From an uncultured Candidatus Saccharibacteria bacterium (lineage in GTDB: Bacteria > Patescibacteriota > Saccharimonadia > Saccharimonadales > Saccharimonadaceae): DNA of 33,238 nt. The notes beneath the pieces were generated by a model that was not told the origin of the DNA, did not search any database, and was given only the letters and a program-made list of their open reading frames with translations. The DNA is taken from the NCBI GenBank assembly GCA_938040655.1, contig CALHZK010000014.1:1-33238 (forward strand), written 5' to 3'. Below, piece after piece: positions 27,943 to 33,238 of the stretch (position 1 is the first letter of the stretch; every line of letters begins with the position of its first letter). A program made the position numbers and the translations under genes.

Positions 27943-27970
27943 GTGAAGACAACATAAAGTATATCTTCAC
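27943..27970 (-). promoter_or_regulatory. leader hairpin of the S1 gene
   Basis: GTGAAGA-14 nt-TCTTCAC, a perfect 7-bp stem at the very start of the predicted transcript. S1 genes are autoregulated in some bacteria; a similar role here is inference. Confidence 0.4.
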
Positions 27971-27981
27971 AGACTGGCACA

Positions 27982-28011
27982 ATCATACCACAGAATAGCA
28001 AGGCAAGTCAA
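27982..28011 (-). promoter_or_regulatory. promoter of the S1-infB unit
   Basis: TTGACT (28006-28011), 18-nt spacer, TATGAT (27982-27987) with upstream TG. The -35 overlaps the stop codon of the LPQTG gene. Confidence 0.6.
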
Positions 28012-28535
28012 AATAGCTTCATCCGCTGCCGCGAACGTAGATACGCGATCAGTACCGCCATCACACTCCCGACCGCCAGGGTAGCAGCGACTGCATCAAG
28101 TGGCCCAGTTTGTGGCAAAAGCTGCTGCGATTGGATTGTCCCGATCTTTGGGCCAGTGGTCGGTGCTGGCTGCTGAGTCGGTGTGGATGAACCGGCTGGC
28201 TGGCTGTCATGCGTCGCAGTCGGAGTCTGTGTCGTCTTCTGGTCAGTCGTGGTCGATGAGGAAGACTCAGACTGAATCGATTGTTTCTGCGGTGTCTCGG
28301 CCTGCTTGGTTGGTGAGGTGTTCGTAGGCTCTTTCTGCTTCTGGCCCAAGACGCCTTTGTGGATTGTCTGGCCATTCTTATCTTTCTGGGCCGAAGTCGG
28401 CGCGACAGACTGGTGAGCCATATACTGCCGTGTCAAGTAGAGTGACACCAGCGATACTACGACCAAAATCGCACCAATCACCGCAAACACACCGACCACG
28501 CCGCCCTGCTTTTGCTGCTTCTTAGGATATTCCAT
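28008..28535 (-). CDS. LPQTG sortase-substrate surface protein
   Basis: 175-aa surface protein. An N-terminal hydrophobic helix (residues 12-34) acts as signal or anchor, then a Ser/Thr/Gln/Pro-rich stalk of about 100 residues, then LPQTG at 140-144, a hydrophobic helix (147-165) and the basic tail RSRQRMKLF, which is the full sortase sorting signal. No sortase gene is in the window. There is no folded domain, so it may be a spacer or a glycosylated stalk. GGAG lies 9 nt before the ATG; it has its own promoter and ends on the S1 promoter. Confidence 0.75.
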   Translation of the reverse strand: MEYPKKQQKQGGVVGVFAVIGAILVVVSLVSLYLTRQYMAHQSVAPTSAQKDKNGQTIHKGVLGQKQKEPTNTSPTKQAETPQKQSIQSESSSSTTTDQKTTQTPTATHDSQPAGSSTPTQQPAPTTGPKIGTIQSQQLLPQTGPLDAVAATLAVGSVMAVLIAYLRSRQRMKLF

Positions 28536-28569
28536 ACGTTACTTCTCCATAACGGTTACACTTCGCCAT

Positions 28570-28578
28570 ATTATAGCA
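28570..28578 (-). promoter_or_regulatory. extended -10 promoter of the LPQTG gene
   Basis: TGCTATAAT on the minus strand with no -35, about 35 nt before the ATG. It is divergent from the ROK promoter at 28603-28611 in an 87-nt gap. Confidence 0.5.
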
Positions 28579-28602
28579 TAATATAGCCACATTGGTAAAG
28601 CG

Positions 28603-28611
28603 TGGTATACT
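28603..28611 (+). promoter_or_regulatory. extended -10 promoter of the ROK kinase gene
   Basis: TGGTATACT, 11 nt before the ATG at 28623 and with no ribosome site between, so the leader would be about 4-5 nt. Confidence 0.45.
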
Positions 28612-28622
28612 ATTAAGCGGTT

Positions 28623-29423
28623 ATGATTATCGCAGTAGACACTGGCGCCACAAAAACCATCGTTGGCCGCTTCAATGCCGACGGCGAGCTGCTCGATTTT
28701 CGCAAATTCCCGACTCCACAAGACATCAGTGACTACTGCCAACAAACTGTATCGCATATCAAAAATCTGGCAGGCGATCAATCAATCGCCACGATAGCCC
28801 TCGCGATCCCTGGTGTTGTGCGAGATGGCACAGTAGTGTGGTCGGCCAATCTCGGCTGGCGCGACTTGCCGATCCAGGCGACCTTCCAGCAGCTGTTCCC
28901 CGAGGCAATGATCTTCGTCGATAACGACGCCAACCTGGCGGGTATCGCCAGTATGCGGCGCCTGGCCACCATGCCGCGATGTGGACTCTATGTCACCATC
29001 GGCACTGGCATCGGTACTGCCGTGGTACTTGATGGGCAAATCCACCCCGCTCTCCGCGAGTGCGAGGGTGGCCACATGATCGTCTCCTATCAAGGGCATG
29101 AAGATTCTTGGGAGCAACTGGCAGCCGGCCCGGCACTGACCGAACGCTTTGGCATGATCTCCGACGACACTGCCGCCGAGGCGTGGCCAGAGATCGCCGA
29201 GCGGATCAGCATCGGCCTCAGCGCCCTAGTCGCTTTTATCCAGCCCGACGTGGTGGTGCTCGGAGGCGGTATTGGCAAATTTACTGATCGATTTAGTAGT
29301 CTACTCAGTGGTCTACTCGCCGAGCGGCTCCCTGCTCACACTACACTGCCACACATTGTCAGCGCGCCTCATCCCGAATTAACCGTTATTTATGGCTGCT
29401 ATGACCGCGCAATTGCTCGCTGA
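28623..29423 (+). CDS. ROK-family sugar kinase (glucokinase-like)
   Basis: Likely phosphorylates glucose or a related sugar with ATP. The 266-aa actin-fold protein has DTGATKT (phosphate loop), PGVV, the VDNDANLAG catalytic block with the general-base Asp, GTGIGTAVVLDG and CEGGHM. The zinc-binding CxCGxxGC stretch of many ROK proteins after GH is absent (SYQGHEDSWEQ), and the protein is shorter than the usual 300 aa. No HTH domain, so it is a kinase rather than a ROK repressor. Overlaps the next gene by 32 nt. Confidence 0.9.
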   Translation: MIIAVDTGATKTIVGRFNADGELLDFRKFPTPQDISDYCQQTVSHIKNLAGDQSIATIALAIPGVVRDGTVVWSANLGWRDLPIQATFQQLFPEAMIFVDNDANLAGIASMRRLATMPRCGLYVTIGTGIGTAVVLDGQIHPALRECEGGHMIVSYQGHEDSWEQLAAGPALTERFGMISDDTAAEAWPEIAERISIGLSALVAFIQPDVVVLGGGIGKFTDRFSSLLSGLLAERLPAHTTLPHIVSAPHPELTVIYGCYDRAIAR

Positions 29424-29859
29424 TCAGCTTGGTCGGGATTTTCCTGCCTTTCGCTACCAAGAAGCACCTACCTTCTCGTGGTCACCCACCACGCACACCA
29501 TCACCTATCAAGCAGAGGCTGACGCTGGCCACTTGCTCCACGAGCTCGCCCACGCCATCTTGGAGCACCACACTTATCAACGAGACATTACACTGATCGA
29601 TATGGAGCGCCAAGCCTGGGAGTATGCTGCCGCCACCCTCGCCCCACGCTACGGCATATCGCTAACGATGGACGACGACATTGTCCAGGATGCACTGGAT
29701 AGCTACCGACATTGGCTGCATGCCCGCAGTACTTGCCCTGACTGTAGCGCGGTCGGCATCGAGATACGAAAGCAGCACTACCGCTGCCTTCACTGCAATA
29801 GCGAATGGCGCGTCAACGACGCCCGCAATTGCCAGCTCCGTCGCCGTCGCAAAAAATAA
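29392..29859 (+). CDS. zincin metallopeptidase (ImmA/IrrE-like) with zinc ribbon
   Basis: 155-aa protein with HELAH at residues 50-54 and a downstream acidic ligand candidate E72 in LIDMERQAWEYAA, the arrangement of ImmA/IrrE (DUF955) zincins. The C-terminal part has C115-x2-C118 and C132-x2-C135, a zinc ribbon. Family members cleave phage repressors or DdrO; no repressor partner is in the window. The start is ATG 29392 or 29401, both without a good ribosome site and inside the ROK gene, so coupled translation is likely. A strong terminator follows 1 nt after the stop. Confidence 0.6.
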   Translation: MAAMTAQLLADQLGRDFPAFRYQEAPTFSWSPTTHTITYQAEADAGHLLHELAHAILEHHTYQRDITLIDMERQAWEYAAATLAPRYGISLTMDDDIVQDALDSYRHWLHARSTCPDCSAVGIEIRKQHYRCLHCNSEWRVNDARNCQLRRRRKK

Positions 29860-29887
29860 CCCCTCCGGTAAAGAGGGGTATTTTTTT
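29853..29887. terminator. bidirectional intrinsic terminator
   Basis: CCCCTC-7 nt-GAGGGG (29860-29878), with T-run 29881-29887 on the plus side and A-run 29851-29856 giving a U-run on the minus side. It closes both the ROK-zincin unit and the KGG gene. Confidence 0.9.
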
Positions 29888-29929
29888 CTTCTTCTTCGGC
29901 ATTGTTACTATATGCCGCACATTAGAGAG

Positions 29930-30184
29930 CTATGCTGCGAGTGCGTAGTCGTCGTTAGCCGGTGGCGTCGTCGGGTTATCTGGGGTTGTCGGCTCGTCCT
30001 TCTTGCGCCGGCGAGAAATACGGCCACCCTTTGCCCCAGCGACCCGCGCCAAATCTGGGTTTGCGGCAAAGCCACCAGTCCGGCCATTCCGCCCACCTTT
30101 GGCACCGATCTTCGCATAGAACGACGGGTCTTTTGCTAAGTTCTTGGCAGCTGCCTTGAGTCCGCCTGCTTTTGTTCCTGCCAT
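29930..30184 (-). CDS. KGG-motif stress protein with ssrA-tag-like C-terminus
   Basis: 84-aa basic, disordered protein of the KGG (Con-10/YciG) stress family: GTKAGGLKAAAKNLAKD, AKIGAKGGRNG (KGG 29-31), NPDLARVAGAKGGRIS (KGG 52-54), then RRRKK and a Thr/Pro-rich stretch. The final residues are ANDDYALAA, almost the E. coli tmRNA tag AANDENYALAA that marks proteins for ClpXP. The shorter start ATG 30182-30184 has a near-perfect ribosome site (CAGGAGG, 6 nt), so the 11 extra upstream residues are excluded. It has a strong TTGACA promoter, a palindrome and a leader hairpin, pointing to tight control. Confidence 0.85.
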   Translation of the reverse strand: MAGTKAGGLKAAAKNLAKDPSFYAKIGAKGGRNGRTGGFAANPDLARVAGAKGGRISRRRKKDEPTTPDNPTTPPANDDYALAA

Positions 30185-30206
30185 AGTTTTCCTCCTGTAT
30201 TTAAAA

Positions 30207-30234
30207 GTTTTCCACATATATTTTTATGGAAAAC
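30207..30234 (-). promoter_or_regulatory. leader hairpin of the KGG gene
   Basis: GTTTTCCA-12 nt-TGGAAAAC, perfect 8-bp stem about 33 nt after the predicted start and 12 nt before the ribosome site. AT-rich loop; could influence translation with temperature or protein binding. Confidence 0.45.
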
Positions 30235-30249
30235 ATCACTTTATATATC

Positions 30250-30264
30250 ACACATGATATGTGT
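30250..30264. repeat. palindromic operator candidate of the KGG gene
   Basis: ACACAT-GAT-ATGTGT, 15 bp, at about +3 to +17 of the predicted KGG transcript; a typical place for a repressor site. Confidence 0.45.
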
Positions 30265-30273
30265 TATGGATTC

Positions 30274-30302
30274 ATATTATCATACTGCTCATACTTTGTC
30301 AA
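30274..30302 (-). promoter_or_regulatory. KGG gene promoter
   Basis: TTGACA (30297-30302), 17-nt spacer, TAATAT (30274-30279); start near 30267, leader about 83 nt. Confidence 0.7.
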
Positions 30303-30338
30303 TATTTACATAAGTAGTTTTATGTTGTGAATAAAATA

Positions 30339-30367
30339 TTGCATTTTAAGCATAACTACTCTATACT
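30339..30367 (+). promoter_or_regulatory. promoter of the candidate small RNA
   Basis: TTGCAT (30339-30344), 17-nt spacer, TATACT (30362-30367). The spacer holds TTTTAAGCATAA (30344-30355), which ends 6 nt before the -10, like the near-identical element in the C39 promoter. Confidence 0.65.
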
Positions 30368-30372
30368 AGAGA

Positions 30373-30465
30373 GTGTCATGAAAATGACGCCAGGAACTTT
30401 CGTGTAGCACTTCTGTAAAGTTCCACCACCAAAAAACCACCCTCATGCGAGATGGGTGGTTTTTT
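30373..30465 (+). ncRNA. candidate structured small RNA, about 93 nt
   Basis: Directly downstream of a promoter and ending in a strong terminator, with no ribosome site or ORF. Three hairpins: H1 GTGTCAT-GAAA-ATGACGC (30373-30390, 7 bp with a GNRA tetraloop), H2 GGAACTTT-16 nt-AAAGTTCC (30393-30424, 8 bp), H3 the terminator ACCACCC/GGGTGGT (30436-30460) with U-run. The linker between H2 and H3 is single-stranded and has ACCACC. No downstream gene on this strand, so it is not a riboswitch leader. No match to tmRNA, 6S or SRP RNA is apparent to me. Confidence 0.65.
30431..30465. terminator. intrinsic terminator of the candidate small RNA
   Basis: ACCACCC-11 nt-GGGTGGT followed by six T; an A-run at 30431-30436 gives a U-run on the minus strand as well. 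Confidence 0.9.
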
Positions 30466-30512
30466 GCTAAGTAGGCGACATACAGGCAAATCTGACAAAC
30501 AAGCGCCGTATC

Positions 30513-30536
30513 AAAAAAGACCAGGCGTCACACGCC
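30513..30536 (-). terminator. terminator of the C39 gene
   Basis: On the minus strand GGCGT-GTG-ACGCC then GTCTTTTTT, about 120 nt after the stop at 30656. The tail between holds further hairpins: TGGCAA-8 nt-TTGCCA (30614-30633) and AGCTG-ATA-CAGCT near 30571-30583. 30466-30512 shows nothing else. Confidence 0.7.
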
Positions 30537-30655
30537 AGAGCTGAATACTTGTAGCGAAGGCGAGCTGATACAGCTGCACAATACCCGACGACTTCAGCCG
30601 CCGGCTCATTCAATGGCAACGTAGTACTTGCCAACCGCCTGGCTTCTCAATAAAT

Positions 30656-32551
30656 CTAATGCACTGCCAGCAGCTGCGCGGCTGGCCCGGCACCAGCCGT
30701 CATCGCTACGAACTGGGCGCGCGTCCAATAGAGCGAGCCCACAATTGGATCATGCACATAAAATCCGAGCGGGTCATCCGGCTCACCATGCACCCCAATG
30801 ACTAACCGCACATGCATCGGGATTGGACCGCTCACCACTCGACCAGTTGGTGTACGCCAACTATCAATCTTGGCACCGATCCGCCAAACTCCCCAGGCAA
30901 TCACCGGGTTGCCCTGGTGGATCTGCTGCGCCACAAAATTGGCATTAGCCCCATACGCCACCGATGCTCCACGGCCATATTGGCCCGCTGCCCGTGCGAC
31001 CGGCCCGGCGTACACACCCCAGCCCGTACCAGCTGCTTGGTCGCCATTGACATCGCCAACGAACTGACTGGTTGGGTCATCCCAGGTATTCGCACCTTTG
31101 TCGCGCGGGTGCGGGTGATAGCCAAAACGCTGTAGAATATTCCAATCGCTATCATGCACCCCGCGGTAGGCGAGCGCCATCCGCAACGAGGCAGCTTCAC
31201 AACTCTGAGCGTACGCCTGGCGGTATAGTGGTACTGGCAGTTTTATCGTCCGCGAATGGGTCGTAAATGTGGTGGCAATTCGCTCGATACTCGGCAAACC
31301 AAAGACCGGCTGCACCCCTGGCTCGAGCCACACCTGCACCTGCCGCTGAAAGCCCATGTTAACGAGCCGCGCAATCATCGTGTTACCTTGCCACGAAATA
31401 CTTTGCACCGTACCAGACGATACTCTCAAATGAGCCTCGGCACTTTTGTGGTCAATTGCTTGGTCAAAACGAAATTGGACATCCTGCGCAGCTTGGTCGA
31501 CTGTCTTTCGCCACGGCGAAACTCCCGCACTCCGCACGTGACCATTTGTGGCAAACGTCTTCTTGAGATCATCCAGCAAAATACCGCCACGAGCTGTCCG
31601 CAAACCTTTTGGGATTGTGTAGGCATACGTCTTGCCTGGCTCGAGCTTGTCGGGCTGAAATACATACTCGTGGTCACTTTTCCAGGAACCGCGCCCAGCC
31701 GTAGCCACCGCAATATCGGGCCGGTTCTTCGCCTCAATTGCCTCCTGGAATGTCAACTTCAGCTCGTCAGACGGCGTCACCGCCTGCTCCTTGATCGGTG
31801 AGGCCACCGCAGGAGCCGGCGCAGTCTTGATAGTGAAACGCTTCAGCTCCTCCTTTTGAGCCTTATCGTACAGCGTCAAAGTATATGCTGTATCCGCCGC
31901 CAATAGGCCATCATACTGCCACGAAAATGTCTGATCATCAGACGAATGTCGCCGCAATGCCAGCGCTGGCTCAGCCTTCAAAACTAAATCGCGTAGCCTA
32001 CCTGCCCGCGAACCGAGCCGAACTGTCAGGGGTGCATCCATCGCGAGCAGCGCCTTGTTGTCCAACGAACTCGCCACAACTCGTGGCGCTTTCTGCGTCT
32101 TGAAAGAAACATCAGGAATTGCTGCACCGCCAAATAATACTCGCTTCACAGTCGGAAATGTAACTGTATACGTAGTATGGGCTGCAAAAGGACGGCTCGG
32201 TCTGAACTCTAGCTCAGCGATACCAAACAGCCGCCGTTTCTCCTGCCACGTACCTGCGATCGCCGGGGTAATTTTGGGAGACACCCCACCAAGCTGCCGA
32301 TCAAAAGCAAGCCGAACTGGCTGATCAACCACTTGTAGAGCTTCACTCGACAGCCATTTGACACTAACACGGCCACGTGTGGTGATAAGAAAAAGAGTTG
32401 TAATAGAAACAACAATTATCGCAGCCAGCCCACCGCCAATAATCAGCCACGACGTCGGCCGCCTTAGCCATGCGACCACAGCCGCCACTGTCTTCTGGTA
32501 GCCCTCACCCGTGTGATAAGTACCCCGCTTCGATGGATTGTCTGTCTTCAC
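30656..32551 (-). CDS. membrane-anchored Ig-like protein with C39-like cysteine peptidase domain
   Basis: 631-aa surface protein. Residues 35-58 form an N-terminal membrane anchor; 60-420 is strand-rich with three or four SbsA/Ig-like repeats (TYTVTFPT, TAYTLTLYD, KTYAYTIPKGLRT). The last 200 residues are a C39-like (YvpB/peptidase_C39_2) domain: VPLYRQAYAQSCEAASLRMAL with Cys451, PMHVRLVIGV with His580, and FYVHDP with Asp601, a complete catalytic set. The start is GTG 32549-32551 with no ribosome site and a -10 only 8 nt upstream. It could cleave surface or host peptides; the substrate is unknown. Confidence 0.8.
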   Translation of the reverse strand: MKTDNPSKRGTYHTGEGYQKTVAAVVAWLRRPTSWLIIGGGLAAIIVVSITTLFLITTRGRVSVKWLSSEALQVVDQPVRLAFDRQLGGVSPKITPAIAGTWQEKRRLFGIAELEFRPSRPFAAHTTYTVTFPTVKRVLFGGAAIPDVSFKTQKAPRVVASSLDNKALLAMDAPLTVRLGSRAGRLRDLVLKAEPALALRRHSSDDQTFSWQYDGLLAADTAYTLTLYDKAQKEELKRFTIKTAPAPAVASPIKEQAVTPSDELKLTFQEAIEAKNRPDIAVATAGRGSWKSDHEYVFQPDKLEPGKTYAYTIPKGLRTARGGILLDDLKKTFATNGHVRSAGVSPWRKTVDQAAQDVQFRFDQAIDHKSAEAHLRVSSGTVQSISWQGNTMIARLVNMGFQRQVQVWLEPGVQPVFGLPSIERIATTFTTHSRTIKLPVPLYRQAYAQSCEAASLRMALAYRGVHDSDWNILQRFGYHPHPRDKGANTWDDPTSQFVGDVNGDQAAGTGWGVYAGPVARAAGQYGRGASVAYGANANFVAQQIHQGNPVIAWGVWRIGAKIDSWRTPTGRVVSGPIPMHVRLVIGVHGEPDDPLGFYVHDPIVGSLYWTRAQFVAMTAGAGPAAQLLAVH

Positions 32552-32559
32552 GTTGTCTC

Positions 32560-32568
32560 ATTATATCA
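32560..32568 (-). promoter_or_regulatory. extended -10 promoter of the C39 gene (leaderless)
   Basis: TGATATAAT ending 8 nt before the GTG. TTATAAGCATAA (32572-32583, minus strand) lies 6 nt upstream of the -10, and GCTTAT-A-ATAAGC (32576-32588) overlaps it. Confidence 0.6.
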
Positions 32569-32609
32569 CGTTTATGCTTATAATAAGCGTGTAATCTAGT
32601 TTATCACAC

Positions 32610-32641
32610 AAAAAAAGACTTCCTACTCGGAAGTCTTTTTT
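32610..32641. terminator. rRNA operon terminator
   Basis: GACTTCC-5 nt-GGAAGTC flanked by A7 and T6-7; works for the minus-strand rRNA, 5 nt after the 5S end, and could also act on the plus strand. Confidence 0.9.
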
Positions 32642-32645
32642 ATAA

Positions 32646-32753
32646 TTCGGCACCGTGCTAGTTTCCCACTTTCGCAGTATAATCGCCGCTGAGGAGCTTA
32701 ACTTCTGTGTTCGGAATGAGAACAGGTGTTTCCTCCTCGCCATGGGCACCGAA
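32646..32753 (-). rRNA. rrf: 5S ribosomal RNA
   Basis: 108 nt. Ends TTCGGTGCC and GGTGCCGAA form a 9-bp helix I (two wobbles); the interior has the conserved CCGAACACAGAAGTTAAGC and ACACCTGTTCTCATTCCGAA. Lies 3' of 23S in the usual order. Confidence 0.95.
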
Positions 32754-32824
32754 GTAAGGCTTTGCTCCTCAAAGGTTCCAAATAGGCAACCTGGGAAAAG
32801 CCTTGCTTCGATGTCCAGCAAACA

Positions 32825-32901
32825 AGCACGGAATTGATTTTTAACCGACTAGCACTTCTTGAAAAGCACCAATTACTAGTTAAGTCTACCTTATCCGTGC
32901 T
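32825..32901 (-). repeat. hairpin in the 23S-5S spacer
   Basis: AGCACGGA/TCCGTGCT close a 77-nt segment with further inner pairing (TTAACTAG with CTAG..TTAA). Probable rRNA-processing stem. It has tRNA length but no T-loop or D-arm consensus. Confidence 0.5.
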
Positions 32902-32934
32902 GTCTATGCAAGCATAAACAAGAACGGACAAGGA

Positions 32935-33238
32935 CATAAAAAGGCAATGGGACTATTAGTACGCTTTAGCTCCATGCATTGCTGCACTTCCACCTTGCGC
33001 CTATCAAACAGATAGTCTTTCTGTGTCCTCATAGGGAAACCTTATCTTGAGGTTAGTTTCGCGCTTAATATGCTTTCAGCGCTTATCTAGTCCGCACATA
33101 GCTACTCGACAATGCAGCAGGTGGCCACAATCGATACACCAGAGGTGCGTCCGCCCCGGTCCTCTCGTACTAGGGGTAGATCCTCTCAAGTTTCCTATCG
33201 TCCATACCGGATATAAACCGAACTGTCTCACGACGTTC
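32935..33238 (-). rRNA. rrl: 23S ribosomal RNA, 3' end (partial)
   Basis: Domain VI of 23S on the minus strand. The complement of AGTACGAGAGGACC (sarcin-ricin loop) is visible at about 33161-33175, and the 3' end aligns with the usual CATTAGTAC region near 32953. The 3' end position (about 32935) is estimated from the E. coli spacing. The remainder lies beyond the window. Confidence 0.93.

Noticed and set aside
29930..30217. tmRNA (ssrA) because of the ANDDYALAA coding end
   Set aside because: No tRNA-like 3' end with GGTTC...CCA follows and no alanine acceptor half precedes; the frame is a clear KGG protein with its own ribosome site.
32825..32901. tRNA gene in the 23S-5S spacer
   Set aside because: 77 nt with a 7-bp end helix looks like a tRNA, but there is no GTTCRA T-loop, no proper D-arm and no anticodon arm with a normal loop. 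A processing hairpin explains it better.

Overview
The window reads as chromosomal DNA of a Candidate Phyla Radiation bacterium, most likely Candidatus Saccharibacteria (TM7). The support is a compact, mostly minus-strand layout with many 1-13 nt gene overlaps, a long eukaryote-type IleS, small DUF5663 proteins, stripped-down versions of universal proteins (an NrdR without zinc cysteines, a peptide deformylase with a diverged motif 1), and many exported proteins with no recognisable family. TGA is used as an ordinary stop (for example the ATGA overlap of the wHTH gene and recJ), so code 11 applies. This is a family-level inference from sequence, not a database result.

Layout. 1-972: start of rplU (bL21) with a good promoter, then a GalU-like nucleotidyltransferase. 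1033-4860: an isoleucine T-box leader, a DUF4145/zinc-ribbon gene and ileS, with the two genes fused by a TAATG overlap, so the T-box apparently controls a non-synthetase gene as well. 5260-5984: remains of a protein kinase with an in-frame stop and a frameshift. 6014-10631: ftsA, ftsZ, nrdR, a CxxC-less thioredoxin-fold protein, a VKOR homologue and a LiaF-like membrane protein, closed by a terminator. 10660-12697: a tightly overlapping rpsU-yqeY-adk-map operon. 12855-16711: four divergent, apparently paralogous exported proteins; three have their own TTGACA promoters and one is interrupted by an amber codon. 16708-18712: wHTH regulator and recJ. 18766-22174 (plus strand): priA, def, fmt. 22254-24960: two DUF5663-type proteins and a large two-TM protein. 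25011-28011: rpsA-like S1 protein and infB. 28008-29890: an LPQTG surface protein divergent from a ROK kinase and a zincin with a zinc ribbon. 29930-30465: a KGG stress protein ending in an ssrA-tag-like peptide, divergent from a candidate small RNA. 30656-32568: a membrane-anchored C39-like peptidase. 32610-33238: terminator, 5S rRNA and the 3' end of 23S rRNA.

Functionally the window combines translation (bL21, bS21, S1, IF2, IleS, PDF, FMT, MAP, rRNA), division (FtsA/FtsZ), replication restart and repair (PriA, RecJ) and a large share of cell-surface and envelope proteins, as expected for a host-attached epibiont. Two promoter styles recur: TTGACA-type -35 promoters (exported paralogues, KGG gene) and TG-extended -10 promoters (ftsZ, rpsU, def, rpsA and others). 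Several of the promoters sit so close to the start codon that the mRNAs should be leaderless (ftsA, priA, def, the C39 gene, probably rpsU).

Most interesting points: the T-box driving DUF4145 plus ileS, the natural ssrA-like tail on the KGG protein, the roughly 93-nt three-hairpin RNA at 30373-30465, the exported paralogue cluster with its amber-interrupted member, the zinc-less NrdR, and the leaderless starts.
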